In this document: positions 1-9,079 of the stretch, piece by piece
Position numbering within the stretch: the stretch's first letter is position 1
Layout: each line of letters begins with the position of its first letter
Source of the DNA: Paenibacillus kyungheensis
GTDB taxonomy: Bacteria; Bacillota; Bacilli; Paenibacillales; Paenibacillaceae
Direction: 5' to 3'
Assembly (NCBI RefSeq): GCF_028606985.1
Contig: NZ_CP117416.1
Location: 3,882,001-3,946,000, forward strand
Length of the DNA stretch: 64,000 bases
Translations under genes and position numbers: made by a program
Notes under the pieces: generated by a model
The model's input: the letters and a program-made list of their open reading frames with translations, nothing else
What the model was told of the DNA's origin: nothing
Databases searched by the model: none

Positions 1-330
1 AGAACCGCCATGAATCCAGACCATCACAGGTCGTTTTTGAGTGGATTTATCAGAAGCCCATATATTCAAATACAGACAATCTTCTGATTGTACAGGAGGT
101 TCACTTCCAGAACCAAACATACTCGCTCCCTCGTATACTGGCTGAGGAGAAATCGGACCAAAATGCAATGCTTCTTTGACACCTTGCCATGGTTGCGGCG
201 GTCTTGGAGCTTGAAAACGCAGTTCTCCCACAGGTGGTTCTGCAAAAGGAACTCCTTTCCAGATCACTGCTCCATGTTCACGTATACCTTGTATTTCTCC
301 GTATTGTGTATGAATTTGTGTCGTTTCCAT
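1..330 (-). CDS. Carboxylesterase type B (pNB-esterase-like), 5' part only
   Basis: The window edge cuts this gene; about 110 N-terminal residues are present. The product reads METTQIHTQYGEIQG, then WKGVPFAEPPVGELRFQAP, then SEDCLYLNIWA and VMVWIHGGS. These are the usual N-terminal landmarks of the type-B carboxylesterase / para-nitrobenzyl esterase alpha/beta-hydrolases: the GIPYA-like segment, the EDCLYLN signature and the oxyanion-hole HGG. The catalytic Ser, Glu and His lie beyond the edge, so activity cannot be judged. No signal peptide is seen, which suggests a cytoplasmic enzyme. The start has a purine-rich ribosome site (AGAGAGGATGAG) upstream. Family assignment is firm; substrate unknown. 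Confidence 0.88.
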   Translation of the reverse strand, partial: METTQIHTQYGEIQGIREHGAVIWKGVPFAEPPVGELRFQAPRPPQPWQGVKEALHFGPISPQPVYEGASMFGSGSEPPVQSEDCLYLNIWASDKSTQKRPVMVWIHGGS

Positions 331-430
331 CTTTGTCTCATCCTCTCTAATACGCTGCAACAACAATCGATCAAATGGTCATTTATACATAATGACTATC
401 TTTAGTATAGTACACTTCTTCTATGTATAT

Positions 431-471
431 AAACATACGCCCTCTTTTTGAAGATAAGAGCGCGTATGTTT
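431..471 (-). terminator. Terminator-like hairpin after the mdc operon
   Basis: Two 16-base arms (431-446 and 456-471) pair with one mismatch around a 9-base loop. The hairpin lies between mdcH and the start of the esterase gene. On the reverse strand it is followed by a U/A-rich stretch rather than a clean U run, so it is a probable but not perfect intrinsic terminator. Confidence 0.6.
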
Positions 472-510
472 ACCAAAATCACACGTATATATCTACATGA
501 TCATATCCAA

Positions 511-1443
511 CTACAATGTATTCTGCTCTCGCTTCGCTAAAATAACAGCATTATCCAGACGACTGGAAGACAGTGATTCGACACGTGCTTCTGGAAAAGC
601 AGCAGAAGCCAGACCACTGAGCACTTGACCCGGTGGCATTTCAAGAAATAAACGAGCACCCAGTTCGTAAAATAAAGTCGTTACTTCATGCCAGCGTACA
701 GGGTGTGCAATATTTAATGACAAATCTTCGATAATACCGTCTGCTGTACGCACAGCTCGTCCTTTATAATTGCCTGCATAAGGAATCTTAGGTCGAGATA
801 CTTCCATCTTGCTCAGCGCTGTAGCTAATTGATCAGAGACCGAAGATAACAAAGGACAATGGGAAGGCACACTGACATTGAGTCGTTTGGCAGTATGCGC
901 ACCATTACTTTTGCAAGTCGTTAACAACTGATCGATCGCTTCCCATTGTCCAGCTACTGTAATCTGTGTTGGTGCATTTAGATTAGCGATATATACGGGA
1001 TGTTCATCTGAATGAATACCCAAGCGAATCTGTTCGACCTGACGCGCAGTCATTCCTGTAATAACGCCCATTCCATACCCTTGTGGATAAGCTTGCATCA
1101 TCAATTGTCCACGTAAACGGGTTAAATGCAGAGCATCTTGAAATGAAAGTGAACCGGCAACCACTGCCGCAGCAAAAGCACCTGCACTATGACCTGCAAC
1201 CAGATCAGGAAAAACACCTTCTGCTGCCAAAGCTCTAGACACCGCTACTCCTGCAATACATAGAGACATCTGTACATGATCTGTTGTCTGTAATGCTTCT
1301 TCACTATCCAGTTGCTGGATCGATAATTGCAGTATTTCTTCTGCTTCTGTCAGTGTCTGCTTGATAACAGAATGATCAGGTAATTCATGCAACATTCCGG
1401 AACGCTGTGAACCTTGCCCTGGAAAAAGCATCACTACACTCAT
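511..1443 (-). CDS. mdcH: Malonate decarboxylase epsilon subunit (malonyl-CoA:ACP transacylase, MdcH)
   Basis: 310 residues of the FabD-like acyltransferase fold. The N-terminal GQGSQ motif is at about residues 9-13, the nucleophile motif GHSAG has Ser86, and the partner histidine is in PSHCPLL near residue 195. In biotin-independent malonate decarboxylase, MdcH charges the carrier subunit with a malonyl group so that the cycle can start. It is the last gene of the operon; 28 bases separate it from mdcG. Gene order and the neighbouring MdcG and MdcC distinguish it from a fatty-acid FabD. Confidence 0.92.
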   Translation of the reverse strand: MSVVMLFPGQGSQRSGMLHELPDHSVIKQTLTEAEEILQLSIQQLDSEEALQTTDHVQMSLCIAGVAVSRALAAEGVFPDLVAGHSAGAFAAAVVAGSLSFQDALHLTRLRGQLMMQAYPQGYGMGVITGMTARQVEQIRLGIHSDEHPVYIANLNAPTQITVAGQWEAIDQLLTTCKSNGAHTAKRLNVSVPSHCPLLSSVSDQLATALSKMEVSRPKIPYAGNYKGRAVRTADGIIEDLSLNIAHPVRWHEVTTLFYELGARLFLEMPPGQVLSGLASAAFPEARVESLSSSRLDNAVILAKREQNTL

Positions 1444-1471
1444 CTGGCATCGCTCCTTTCTCTTATCATGT

Positions 1472-2134
1472 CTATGCTAGACGTGGATTCCACGGATCTT
1501 TCACCAGTACAGGCCCTTGTAGTGTACGCATTAACACACGGTCAGTAGCAGGCTTTGCCCATTCACTAAGAGCGACTGCTCCATAAGGTGTCTCGATCTG
1601 CACATCGACACGCACAGGCAGATCAAGCGTCTGTTGCCATAATTGCTCTGCTCTAACTCGATCAATAGATTGAGAACATCGTAGTAAAATATCCAGATCG
1701 CTAGTCATCGTTAATGTAGGATGTCCTGTAGCCAATTCAAATCCAGCACTGCCTGTCGGTCCCCAGATCATCTGGTTGTTGTGCCAGTGTGAATACAGTT
1801 GCTTTAATGCTTGCAACACTGGCATACTGTCCCAACGATCGTTGGCAGATGCAGTCTGTAGATTCGAATCGAACTGTGATGCTATCAATTGCTCTGGTGT
1901 TACTTTTTGTACAATTAGTGATGCAGGAATATTTAATGCTTGTCGTAAATGACGCTCTTGACCACGCACACCAACAGCAACCTGTCCTTCTAATGCAGGA
2001 GCGCGCCGCACGACCACCCACGGTGTCTGCTGTAAAGACACATGCACCCATGACGGTACATGCTGTAACTCTTCTGCTTCTGTCCAGTGCGGATGCAATT
2101 GGAGCAGATCATGAGGAGCTGTAATTAATCCCAT
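1472..2134 (-). CDS. mdcG: Malonate decarboxylase holo-ACP synthase (phosphoribosyl-dephospho-CoA transferase, MdcG)
   Basis: 220 residues. A nucleotidyltransferase-type core GSAGFELATG is followed by a DLD metal motif (SDLDILLR), as in MdcG. The enzyme transfers 2'-(5''-triphosphoribosyl)-3'-dephospho-CoA, made by MdcB, onto a serine of the carrier subunit MdcC. The start overlaps the end of the beta-gamma gene by 10 bases, indicating translational coupling. The assignment rests on the motif plus complete operon context. Confidence 0.9.
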   Translation of the reverse strand: MGLITAPHDLLQLHPHWTEAEELQHVPSWVHVSLQQTPWVVVRRAPALEGQVAVGVRGQERHLRQALNIPASLIVQKVTPEQLIASQFDSNLQTASANDRWDSMPVLQALKQLYSHWHNNQMIWGPTGSAGFELATGHPTLTMTSDLDILLRCSQSIDRVRAEQLWQQTLDLPVRVDVQIETPYGAVALSEWAKPATDRVLMRTLQGPVLVKDPWNPRLA

Positions 2135-3858
2135 TGTTCTGCAAGCAACTGTCTTACTTTGATCGAAGAAGCTCTACCTGTAGCCGCTGTTGCACTGGTT
2201 AGACGGTTACTGAGATCGCGAGAACCTTGACGTGCATCTGTGATCGCTGTCATCAGATACTGATGGATACGTTCGATATCTTCTGATTGTGGTTGATCGG
2301 CTTCGATACCTTCGATCAATTGATCTAGCGCCCCCAATTTAGCAAAGGAACGAATATCATATGCTGCACCTGGCACTTTGGTTGCTGCTTCATTTAGTTG
2401 ATCGATAGAGCGACGGGTAATACGTGCCGCAGACTGTTTGGACATAACTTGTACAGTTACTTTTTCATCATCTAACGCAAGTAATCGATTCGCTTGCATG
2501 CCATGTGCTAGAAATGCTCCAGAAATCGCATTTCCTACAATTAGAGCGATCACAGGATGACCGGCAAGACGTGCACTAGCATAAGCATCTACCGCTGATC
2601 CGCATGATAAATGAATACCTAACACTTCTTCGCGGTACCCATAGGCTTGACTGGGTACATCAACTATCGCTACAATAGCACGCTTTTCTCCGTCTTGGTC
2701 TGCTTCAATAGCTTCACGAATATAACGGGCAATATTCCAGCCTTCTTCTAGTCCAATCTCTCCTTGGCGAGCTCGGACAAAGCGCGCATTAGGATTTGGA
2801 ACAACCGAGATATAACGTACCGATTGACCTTCTAACGAGGTATCGGCACACAATACAGAAGCAATGCCTTGTTGGTCTGATGCGGATCGACCAGACAACG
2901 CTTCGAACCATGTCCGTCCTCTAGTGATCGGTGCTTCACTACTATTGACTTGAACTTGCTCTGCTCTCGCTTGCTGTTGTTGAAGAGCCTCTTGATCTAC
3001 CGTACCGGATTTCCATGATTCACGAATAGACGATGGTACAATCAATGTATCAGCATCTACTGCTGCTAGTAATTCCAGGTAACGCTCCACTTGAGCTGTA
3101 CGAGTCACTTCTTTTATCCCTTGACGGAATACGTCATGAATCGCTTGATTGATTTCTTGTACATCATCATTTACAAGCGCATCAGCGAATCCAGCACCTA
3201 CCCGTTGTTCACCGCCTACCATCGACCAGATTCGGGAACGATCGGAAGCATCCATTTCTTGAATCCCTGCTTCTTGCTCAATGACTTCTGAACCATTCAA
3301 TTGTAAGCGACCTTGACGGGTCATAATCAAATGACTGGATAATCCTGCCGCGCAGATCGACATCCCACCATAACAGCCAATCATACCAGAGATAACGCTA
3401 ACGACCGGGGTGTATGGACGAAGTGCCATAATAGCTGCGCCAATCTCGGCAATAGCGAGCAGACCATAATTTCCTTCTTGTAGTCGTACTCCACCTGTTT
3501 CGAGCAATAATACCGGACGTGTTTTGATTCCTTTTTGATGGTCAAGCAGTACTTGCTCTAATGCACCTGAGATTTTGGCTCCACAGACTTCCCCTATACC
3601 TCCACCTTGAAAAGCACCTTCTAAAGCAATCGCTACCGCAGGTTCTCCATCAATCGTTCCTCTACCTACAATGACACCATCATCACTTTGTGCCACTATT
3701 CCTTGTAACGGTAAATGAGGTGAAGTGATTCGATCAAAAGGACCAATCAATTCACGAAAGCTACCTTGATCCAATACAGCTTGTGCACGTTCTCGTCCAG
3801 ATAATTCGATAAAGCTTGCATTAGCGATCTCTATCGGTTGAGTATTATTGTTCATCAC
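2125..3858 (-). CDS. mdcDE: Malonate decarboxylase beta-gamma fusion (MdcD-MdcE)
   Basis: 577 residues containing two crotonase-type carboxyltransferase-like domains. Residues about 1-270 match the beta subunit MdcD (FRELIGPFDRI, LETGGVRLQEGN, SGMIGCYGGM). Residues about 312-577 match the gamma subunit MdcE (TRGRTWFEALSG, VPSQAYGYREE, GNAISGAFLAHGM). A linker of about 40 residues, rich in Gln, Ala and Glu, joins them. Together they decarboxylate malonyl-S-ACP to acetyl-S-ACP. In the well-studied Klebsiella and Acinetobacter systems the two are separate polypeptides. The frame is unbroken, so this is a true fusion. The start overlaps the end of mdcC by 14 bases. Confidence 0.92.
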   Translation of the reverse strand: MMNNNTQPIEIANASFIELSGRERAQAVLDQGSFRELIGPFDRITSPHLPLQGIVAQSDDGVIVGRGTIDGEPAVAIALEGAFQGGGIGEVCGAKISGALEQVLLDHQKGIKTRPVLLLETGGVRLQEGNYGLLAIAEIGAAIMALRPYTPVVSVISGMIGCYGGMSICAAGLSSHLIMTRQGRLQLNGSEVIEQEAGIQEMDASDRSRIWSMVGGEQRVGAGFADALVNDDVQEINQAIHDVFRQGIKEVTRTAQVERYLELLAAVDADTLIVPSSIRESWKSGTVDQEALQQQQARAEQVQVNSSEAPITRGRTWFEALSGRSASDQQGIASVLCADTSLEGQSVRYISVVPNPNARFVRARQGEIGLEEGWNIARYIREAIEADQDGEKRAIVAIVDVPSQAYGYREEVLGIHLSCGSAVDAYASARLAGHPVIALIVGNAISGAFLAHGMQANRLLALDDEKVTVQVMSKQSAARITRRSIDQLNEAATKVPGAAYDIRSFAKLGALDQLIEGIEADQPQSEDIERIHQYLMTAITDARQGSRDLSNRLTSATAATGRASSIKVRQLLAEQWD

Positions 3859-4144
3859 GAAGCACCTCCATGGCTTGAGTTAACCGCAAATTAACAACAC
3901 CTGGTGTAGCGCCAAAATCATTAATTTCGATCTTAACCGCATAAGAATAAAGTTTGAAAAAACGATCAAATACTGCACGCCAGATCTCTTCAAATCCATT
4001 AGCACTTGTACTGATCTGAATATAAGCTTGATTGTCTGTTGAAGGTTCGATCAATAGTTCCAAATCTCCTGAACCCGCTACACCAATATGAGCGCGCTGG
4101 GTCAACGATTGCTGAGCTGGATATTGCAGATGAATAATTTGCAT
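3845..4144 (-). CDS. mdcC: Malonate decarboxylase acyl-carrier subunit delta (MdcC)
   Basis: 99 residues, the usual size of this dedicated carrier protein. The segment GVAGSGDLELL places Ser25 where the family carries its phosphoribosyl-dephospho-CoA prosthetic group (inferred from Klebsiella MdcC). The C-terminal half (NDFGATPGVVNLRL) is also typical. The acyl group is held here while MdcA exchanges acetyl for malonate and MdcDE decarboxylates. The stop of mdcB shares a base with this start, so the genes are tightly coupled. Confidence 0.93.
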   Translation of the reverse strand: MQIIHLQYPAQQSLTQRAHIGVAGSGDLELLIEPSTDNQAYIQISTSANGFEEIWRAVFDRFFKLYSYAVKIEINDFGATPGVVNLRLTQAMEVLRDEQ

Positions 4145-5115
4145 TACATACGACCTCCTGTCGTTTTTGAAAAGGATTCGGTATACGACATATGTGTAAT
4201 ACCTGTAAGTATAGAATCAATATATAAAGTAGCTGCAAGCAGATCAGCACTACCACCGGGTGAAAAATGATGCTTCACCATCCACTGGTCGAATGCTAAT
4301 AGCGCTTGCCAGCCTTTATTAGTAGATGTTCCACCTTGCGCCAAAATCGCTGACGCACGTTCCTGTGTCTGCACAAGTGCCTGCTTCCCTCCGCGATATA
4401 AAATGCAGGTGTCTGGCAACACAGCGATAATCGAAAGTAAACTATCTAAACGGGCAGAACATTCAGCGATCCCATGCTGACGAGCTTGTTGCAACGCTGG
4501 CAGACCGATATCGATCACATGCGGAAATCCATGCTCTGCTTCGTCTTTTGCTCCACCTGCTCCATATTGATGCTTCACATGAGTTCCATGCGAACCACTA
4601 TTAGGTGCATAACGATCGGTATAGCGAGCGATAGTTCCTGCTATATCAGCGATTTGTGTAGCAGATATAGTATCTAATGAAGATACATCTGCTGATAGAT
4701 GATCTGATTCAGCGATCCATAGTGAAGTCGCACCTGTTAACAATCCTAGTGCCCAGATAGCGCCCCGATGGGTATTCACACCTTTGGTCACTTCTAACAT
4801 ATGTTGCTCACCCTGACGTCCGATCCAAGCCAGTTGTTCACGTAATGATTGATTAGCGCTATTACTATAAGATGATTGAGCCATCTGAATAAATGTAGAG
4901 CGCAATGATTCTGCTGAATTATACATTAACTCTATATTCATATCTTGATGTGAACCGTTATGATGTAGATCGACAAGCCCGGGCTTAGGTGTCAATGAAG
5001 CTTCGTCTTTCAGAGCAGTGACAGCAAGTTCACCTAACCACCTTGCATAATAATCGGCTTCTGCTTTTCGCTGGCTTGGTATAGATAAAGATGGGAAAAT
5101 ATTAAGAGTACTCAT
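4144..5115 (-). CDS. mdcB: Triphosphoribosyl-dephospho-CoA synthase (MdcB)
   Basis: CitG/MdcB family. Makes the precursor of the MdcC prosthetic group from ATP and dephospho-CoA. Landmarks are PKPGLVDLHHNGSHQDM, VNTHRGAIWALGLL and SHGTHVKHQYG. I chose the ATG at 5115 (MSTLNIFPS; 323 residues): it has a GGAGCTGG ribosome site and begins one base after the mdcA stop. A longer frame to 5157 exists but would overlap mdcA and lacks a good ribosome site. Confidence 0.9.
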   Translation of the reverse strand: MSTLNIFPSLSIPSQRKAEADYYARWLGELAVTALKDEASLTPKPGLVDLHHNGSHQDMNIELMYNSAESLRSTFIQMAQSSYSNSANQSLREQLAWIGRQGEQHMLEVTKGVNTHRGAIWALGLLTGATSLWIAESDHLSADVSSLDTISATQIADIAGTIARYTDRYAPNSGSHGTHVKHQYGAGGAKDEAEHGFPHVIDIGLPALQQARQHGIAECSARLDSLLSIIAVLPDTCILYRGGKQALVQTQERASAILAQGGTSTNKGWQALLAFDQWMVKHHFSPGGSADLLAATLYIDSILTGITHMSYTESFSKTTGGRM

Positions 5116-5116
5116 A

Positions 5117-6784
5117 TTACCAGCTCCGGAATTTGGATGGTGGTTCATATAGTCCATCTGACCAGTCTACAAGTTCTTCTATACTTTTAGCAGCTAACAA
5201 TGAACGCTTCGCATCCGTACGGCGGATATCCAAATCTTCTGGAAAAGCGATTAATCCATCCTGACGTAACTTCTCATTTAGATCGGTATCATGACGTTGT
5301 CCTAAAGGTGTGACCCCTGCGATTGCCGCCAAAGCTGTGCGACGTTCTTCGATATTTTGCGCTTTATATAAATAAGCGATTCCTTCTTCTGTAACGACAT
5401 GGGTCACATCATCTCCATAGATCATCACTGGAGCGAGCGGTAGACCTGCATCATGACCGACTTGAATCGCATCTAAAGAATCGACAAATGTCGGTTGATC
5501 TCCTGATTGGAACGTTTCGACCATTTGCACAACTAATTTGTGTCCACGTACAATCGGTTCTTTATCTGTAATCATATTCAGCCAAGCTTCTGTATCATGA
5601 CGGCGACCACGAGCATCACTACCCATATTCGGTGCACCACCAAAACCGCTTAACCGACCTGAAGTGACTGTCGATGAATTACCATCTGGATCGATTTGTA
5701 GACTGGCTCCAATAAACATATCTGCGGCATACTGTCCGGCTACTTGTCCCATAGCTCGATTGGATCGAATCGTACCATCATGTCCGGTGAAAAAGACATC
5801 TGGGCGAGCGGCTGTATATTTTTCCATTCCTACTTCGCCACCAAAGCAATGGACACTTTCCACCCAACCACTTTCGATAGCTGGAATCAATGTAGGATGC
5901 GGATTAAGTACCCAATTTTTGCAAATCTTACCCCGTAATCCGAGCGATTCTCCATACGTAGGTAACAATAGTTCAATAGCGGCTGTATTGAATCCAATCC
6001 CATGATTCAGCGATTGCACTTGATGACGTTCATAGATCCCGCGAATCGCCATCATCCCCATTAAAATATGCGTTTCTTTGATATGACGAGGATCACGAGT
6101 AAATAAAGCTTCCAATTGATACGGTTGATCGGCTTCGACAATCACATCAATCCATGAAGCTGGCACATCGACACGTGGTAATTCGTCTACGATTTCATTG
6201 ACCTGTACAATCACAATCCCATCGCGGAAAGCAGCCGCTTCAATAATCGTTGGCGTTTCCTCGGTATTGGCTCCTGTATAGAGATTTCCTTGACGATCCG
6301 CTTTGTCTGCGGCAACCAGTGCAATATTGGGAGTCAGATCAACAAACATTCGACCATACAATTCTAGATACGTATGAATCGAACCGATACTTAGTGTCTG
6401 ATCTTCCACCATTTGTGCAATCCGCAGACTTTGAGGCCCTGCATAAGAGAAATCGAGTTTGCTTGCAATATTTTTCTCGAAAATATCTAAATGTTCAGGA
6501 CGAGATACACTGGACATAATCATATGCAGATTGTTCACTACTTGTGGATTCACATTGGATAATGCTTGAGATAAGAAGCTAGCTTGCTTCTGATTATTAC
6601 CTTCTAAAGCTACTCGATCACCGCTAACCAATAGTACTTCCAGTGCATCTACAATATGATCTGTAGGCAAAATCACACCGTTTAACATCGAGCGAACTTT
6701 TTCCATACGACGTTTTTTTTCATCACGACGGGTCGTCCAAATACGCGGTGTTCCAGTTTTCAACTTGCTGATGTGGGTTGACAT
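5117..6784 (-). CDS. mdcA: Malonate decarboxylase alpha subunit (acetyl-S-ACP:malonate ACP transferase, MdcA)
   Basis: First gene of the operon; 555 residues from the chosen ATG. MdcA swaps the acetyl group on the carrier protein for malonate, releasing acetate. Typical segments are PTDHIVDALEVLLVSGDRVALEGNNQKQA near the N-terminus and GFGGAPNMGSDARGRRHDT in the C-terminal half. An upstream in-frame ATG (6847) would overlap the LysR start, whereas 6784 has a strong AAGGAGGAG site, so 6784 is preferred. No malonate transporter gene lies in the operon. Confidence 0.94.
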   Translation of the reverse strand: MSTHISKLKTGTPRIWTTRRDEKKRRMEKVRSMLNGVILPTDHIVDALEVLLVSGDRVALEGNNQKQASFLSQALSNVNPQVVNNLHMIMSSVSRPEHLDIFEKNIASKLDFSYAGPQSLRIAQMVEDQTLSIGSIHTYLELYGRMFVDLTPNIALVAADKADRQGNLYTGANTEETPTIIEAAAFRDGIVIVQVNEIVDELPRVDVPASWIDVIVEADQPYQLEALFTRDPRHIKETHILMGMMAIRGIYERHQVQSLNHGIGFNTAAIELLLPTYGESLGLRGKICKNWVLNPHPTLIPAIESGWVESVHCFGGEVGMEKYTAARPDVFFTGHDGTIRSNRAMGQVAGQYAADMFIGASLQIDPDGNSSTVTSGRLSGFGGAPNMGSDARGRRHDTEAWLNMITDKEPIVRGHKLVVQMVETFQSGDQPTFVDSLDAIQVGHDAGLPLAPVMIYGDDVTHVVTEEGIAYLYKAQNIEERRTALAAIAGVTPLGQRHDTDLNEKLRQDGLIAFPEDLDIRRTDAKRSLLAAKSIEELVDWSDGLYEPPSKFRSW

Positions 6785-6832
6785 GATACTCCTCCTTGAT
6801 GTTTGATTAACTGAGATTGGATGGTGTTCTGA

Positions 6833-7720
6833 ATGGAACTGCTTCACTTAAAATATTTTTGCAAAGTGGCAAAACTTCAACATATGACCCATGCTGCGGA
6901 AGAACTTCATATCGCTCAACCTGCACTGAGTAAATCGATTAAAATGCTCGAAACCGAACTCGGTGTTTCTTTATTTGACCGTACCGGACGTTATATTACA
7001 CTCAACGAATATGGAAAAACATTTCTCAAACATGTGGAAAAGGCGCTACAATCGCTGGAAGATGCTACTCGCGAAGTTCATGATCTGGCGACAGGTACTG
7101 TAGGCTATATTAAGCTTGCTTTTCCTGTTGGCTCACATATCGTACCGAATCTAATCACAGCTTTTCGTGAACAATATCCTGATATTCATTTTCAATTGCT
7201 TCAGCATTACGAAGAAAATGTCAAACCTGAATTCGATCTATGCATCTCTTCATTGCCGCTGAATTATGAACATATGCAAAGTATTCCACTGGTAACAGAA
7301 CAGATATTTCTAGCTGTACCCAAAGGTCATGCTCTAGCAGATCGCCCTAATATTGCTCTGTCTGAAGCCGCTCACGAACATTTTATCGGGCTTCGTCATG
7401 GACATAGCTTGCGTGAGACGACCGATGATTATTGTCATATGGCTGGCTTTAAGCCTAAGCATATTTTTGAAAGTGACGATCCTGCTACAGTGCGCGGACT
7501 GATTCGAGCTGGACAAGGTGTTGCTTTTATTCCGGCTGTCTCGTGGGAAGGATCGACAGGACCGGATATTTCGCTTGTTCCTATCCATACACCTGTCTGT
7601 CAGCGCACGATTGGTATCTCATGGCGTGGAGATCATTATTTGTCTCGTGCTGCACTCGTATTTCGTGAATTTACGATTGAATTTTTTGCCAATGCTTCTG
7701 ATCCTACTACATTGTCTTGA
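6833..7720 (+). CDS. LysR-family regulator, probable controller of the mdc operon
   Basis: 295 residues. The N-terminal winged helix-turn-helix (MELLHLKYFCKVAKLQHMTHAAEELHIAQPALS, split over residues 1-33) is classic LysR, followed by a periplasmic-binding-like effector domain. It is divergent from mdcA with only 48 bases between the start codons, so by analogy with MdcR of other bacteria it probably responds to malonate or malonyl-CoA (inference). Its ribosome site is weak (GGATGGTG). The 3' end overlaps the convergent membrane acyltransferase gene by 85 bases. Confidence 0.85.
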   Translation: MELLHLKYFCKVAKLQHMTHAAEELHIAQPALSKSIKMLETELGVSLFDRTGRYITLNEYGKTFLKHVEKALQSLEDATREVHDLATGTVGYIKLAFPVGSHIVPNLITAFREQYPDIHFQLLQHYEENVKPEFDLCISSLPLNYEHMQSIPLVTEQIFLAVPKGHALADRPNIALSEAAHEHFIGLRHGHSLRETTDDYCHMAGFKPKHIFESDDPATVRGLIRAGQGVAFIPAVSWEGSTGPDISLVPIHTPVCQRTIGISWRGDHYLSRAALVFREFTIEFFANASDPTTLS

Positions 7721-8841
7721 GTCGTCGTCTGCTGTGATGTCGGTAGGGATGATTTGCGAAATAAAGCCATTATTTTTTTGCAAATCCATTCTACGATATA
7801 CACGATAGCAAAGGAGAAAAAAGCAGTTATTCCAAAAGTTATCAACAGATTCAGACCTAAAGGAATCTCACTAAAATAATCTCCTATCAAAGCCACTGTA
7901 AGTTGAAGCGCAAAATAACTGGCGAGATACGCACGAAAAGCATATTTAGCGATAAATTTAAAGTGCTGTAACGATTTGGAGCCTGTGTTGATTAACGATA
8001 CAGTGAATCCATACACGATAATAATCAATGTAATATTGAATAGCACCATCGACCATTTCAAATAACTGGCATCTAGTAAATTTAGCGTATCCAGTCCGAA
8101 TGAAAATAATTCATGATTGACCAGTATAAATAGTAATGCACCGACAGGTAATGCCCACCAGCGAATGCGTTCTACTAATGCACGCCATTGCTGATTGTAC
8201 GTAGAAGCAATCACACCGAGTACTGCATAAATGCCAAACATAAATAACAATCGATCCCACTGAACCCAGCCAGGATGTTCTTGATTATGGAACGCATAAA
8301 TAGAGTACCATGCAATCAACCCTGCATAGATGATTATGGTAATGATTATTACCCCAATCGTATTCTTTTTATTTTTCAGTAAAAAGAATACCAATCCTGT
8401 AAGCAGTGGCAACAACAGATGAATCTGAAACATCATAATCGTATACCAGAGCTGTGGTGCGGCACCGCCAAGTAAAATACCTTTAACAACACTCCAGATC
8501 GTTGAATAATGACCTGCATTAAAAGCAATCATATAAACGGCTGTCCAGGCAAGATAAGGCCCTATAATCTCTTTCGTTTTGTGCCATACATAATGAGAAT
8601 AATGGGTGTCTCTTAACTTCGCCAGATCAAACGCAATCGCAAAAATAAACATAGGTGCTGAAAATTTAACCAGATCGTATAATATGCCAATTTCTATCTT
8701 TTGGGCTGTACTATGGTAATGAAGTAACATAACATTTAACATCAATTGCCATATTACAGCACTTACCGCTAACGTCTTCATGATCTCCGGCTCAGTCGCT
8801 CCACTTACACGCACAGCAGGAGATGTGGATGACATACTCAA
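7636..8841 (-). CDS. Integral membrane acyltransferase (acyltransferase-3 family)
   Basis: About 400 residues with roughly ten hydrophobic segments and a layout typical of acyltransferase-3/OpgC/IcaC-like proteins, which O-acylate sugars or polysaccharides at the cell surface. A usual family feature, an early His in the first membrane helix, cannot be placed with certainty. I favour a TTG start at 8841 because GGAGGTG is 5 bases before it; the ATG at 8835 is an alternative. The C-terminal tail (about 45 residues, rich in Ser, Thr and Asn) is hydrophilic. Tail-to-tail overlap with lysR is 85 bases. Substrate unknown. Confidence 0.72.
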   Translation of the reverse strand: MSMSSTSPAVRVSGATEPEIMKTLAVSAVIWQLMLNVMLLHYHSTAQKIEIGILYDLVKFSAPMFIFAIAFDLAKLRDTHYSHYVWHKTKEIIGPYLAWTAVYMIAFNAGHYSTIWSVVKGILLGGAAPQLWYTIMMFQIHLLLPLLTGLVFFLLKNKKNTIGVIIITIIIYAGLIAWYSIYAFHNQEHPGWVQWDRLLFMFGIYAVLGVIASTYNQQWRALVERIRWWALPVGALLFILVNHELFSFGLDTLNLLDASYLKWSMVLFNITLIIIVYGFTVSLINTGSKSLQHFKFIAKYAFRAYLASYFALQLTVALIGDYFSEIPLGLNLLITFGITAFFSFAIVYIVEWICKKIMALFRKSSLPTSQQTTTQDNVVGSEALAKNSIVNSRNTSAARDK

Positions 8842-8928
8842 AATGACACCTCCAGTGACCAGCCACAATGTATTGCACATGGCTTAACGGTTCTTTTTGA
8901 ATAAAATCCTTACGATGAATATGTATCA

Positions 8929-8940
8929 TCAAGCGCTTGA
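8929..8940. promoter_or_regulatory. Perfect 12-bp palindrome TCAAGCGCTTGA
   Basis: Lies between the divergent acyltransferase and GNAT genes. The AAGCGCTT core resembles a cre core, but the flanks do not fit the cre consensus. A regulator site is possible; its owner is unknown. Confidence 0.3.
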
Positions 8941-9079
8941 AATCTCATATTCAATTCCCTTACATTTATAATAGTAGAACAGATATACGGCTATGTATAA
9001 TACAGAACAAGTTATCAGCTTATAACCTATTTGGTATAGAACAAGACATACAAATCATGTTTCAAATCAGGAGGATATT

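Noticed and set aside
88-405. Open frame on the plus strand across the esterase start
   Set aside because: It runs antisense to the conserved esterase N-terminus and has no ribosome site.
7636-7720. Frameshift or misassembly at the lysR/acyltransferase overlap
   Set aside because: Both frames are intact and each keeps a plausible C-terminus; a convergent 85-base overlap is unusual but acceptable.
8929-8940. Palindrome as a cre site
   Set aside because: Core AAGCGCTT fits, but the outer TG...CA positions do not; kept only as an unassigned palindrome.
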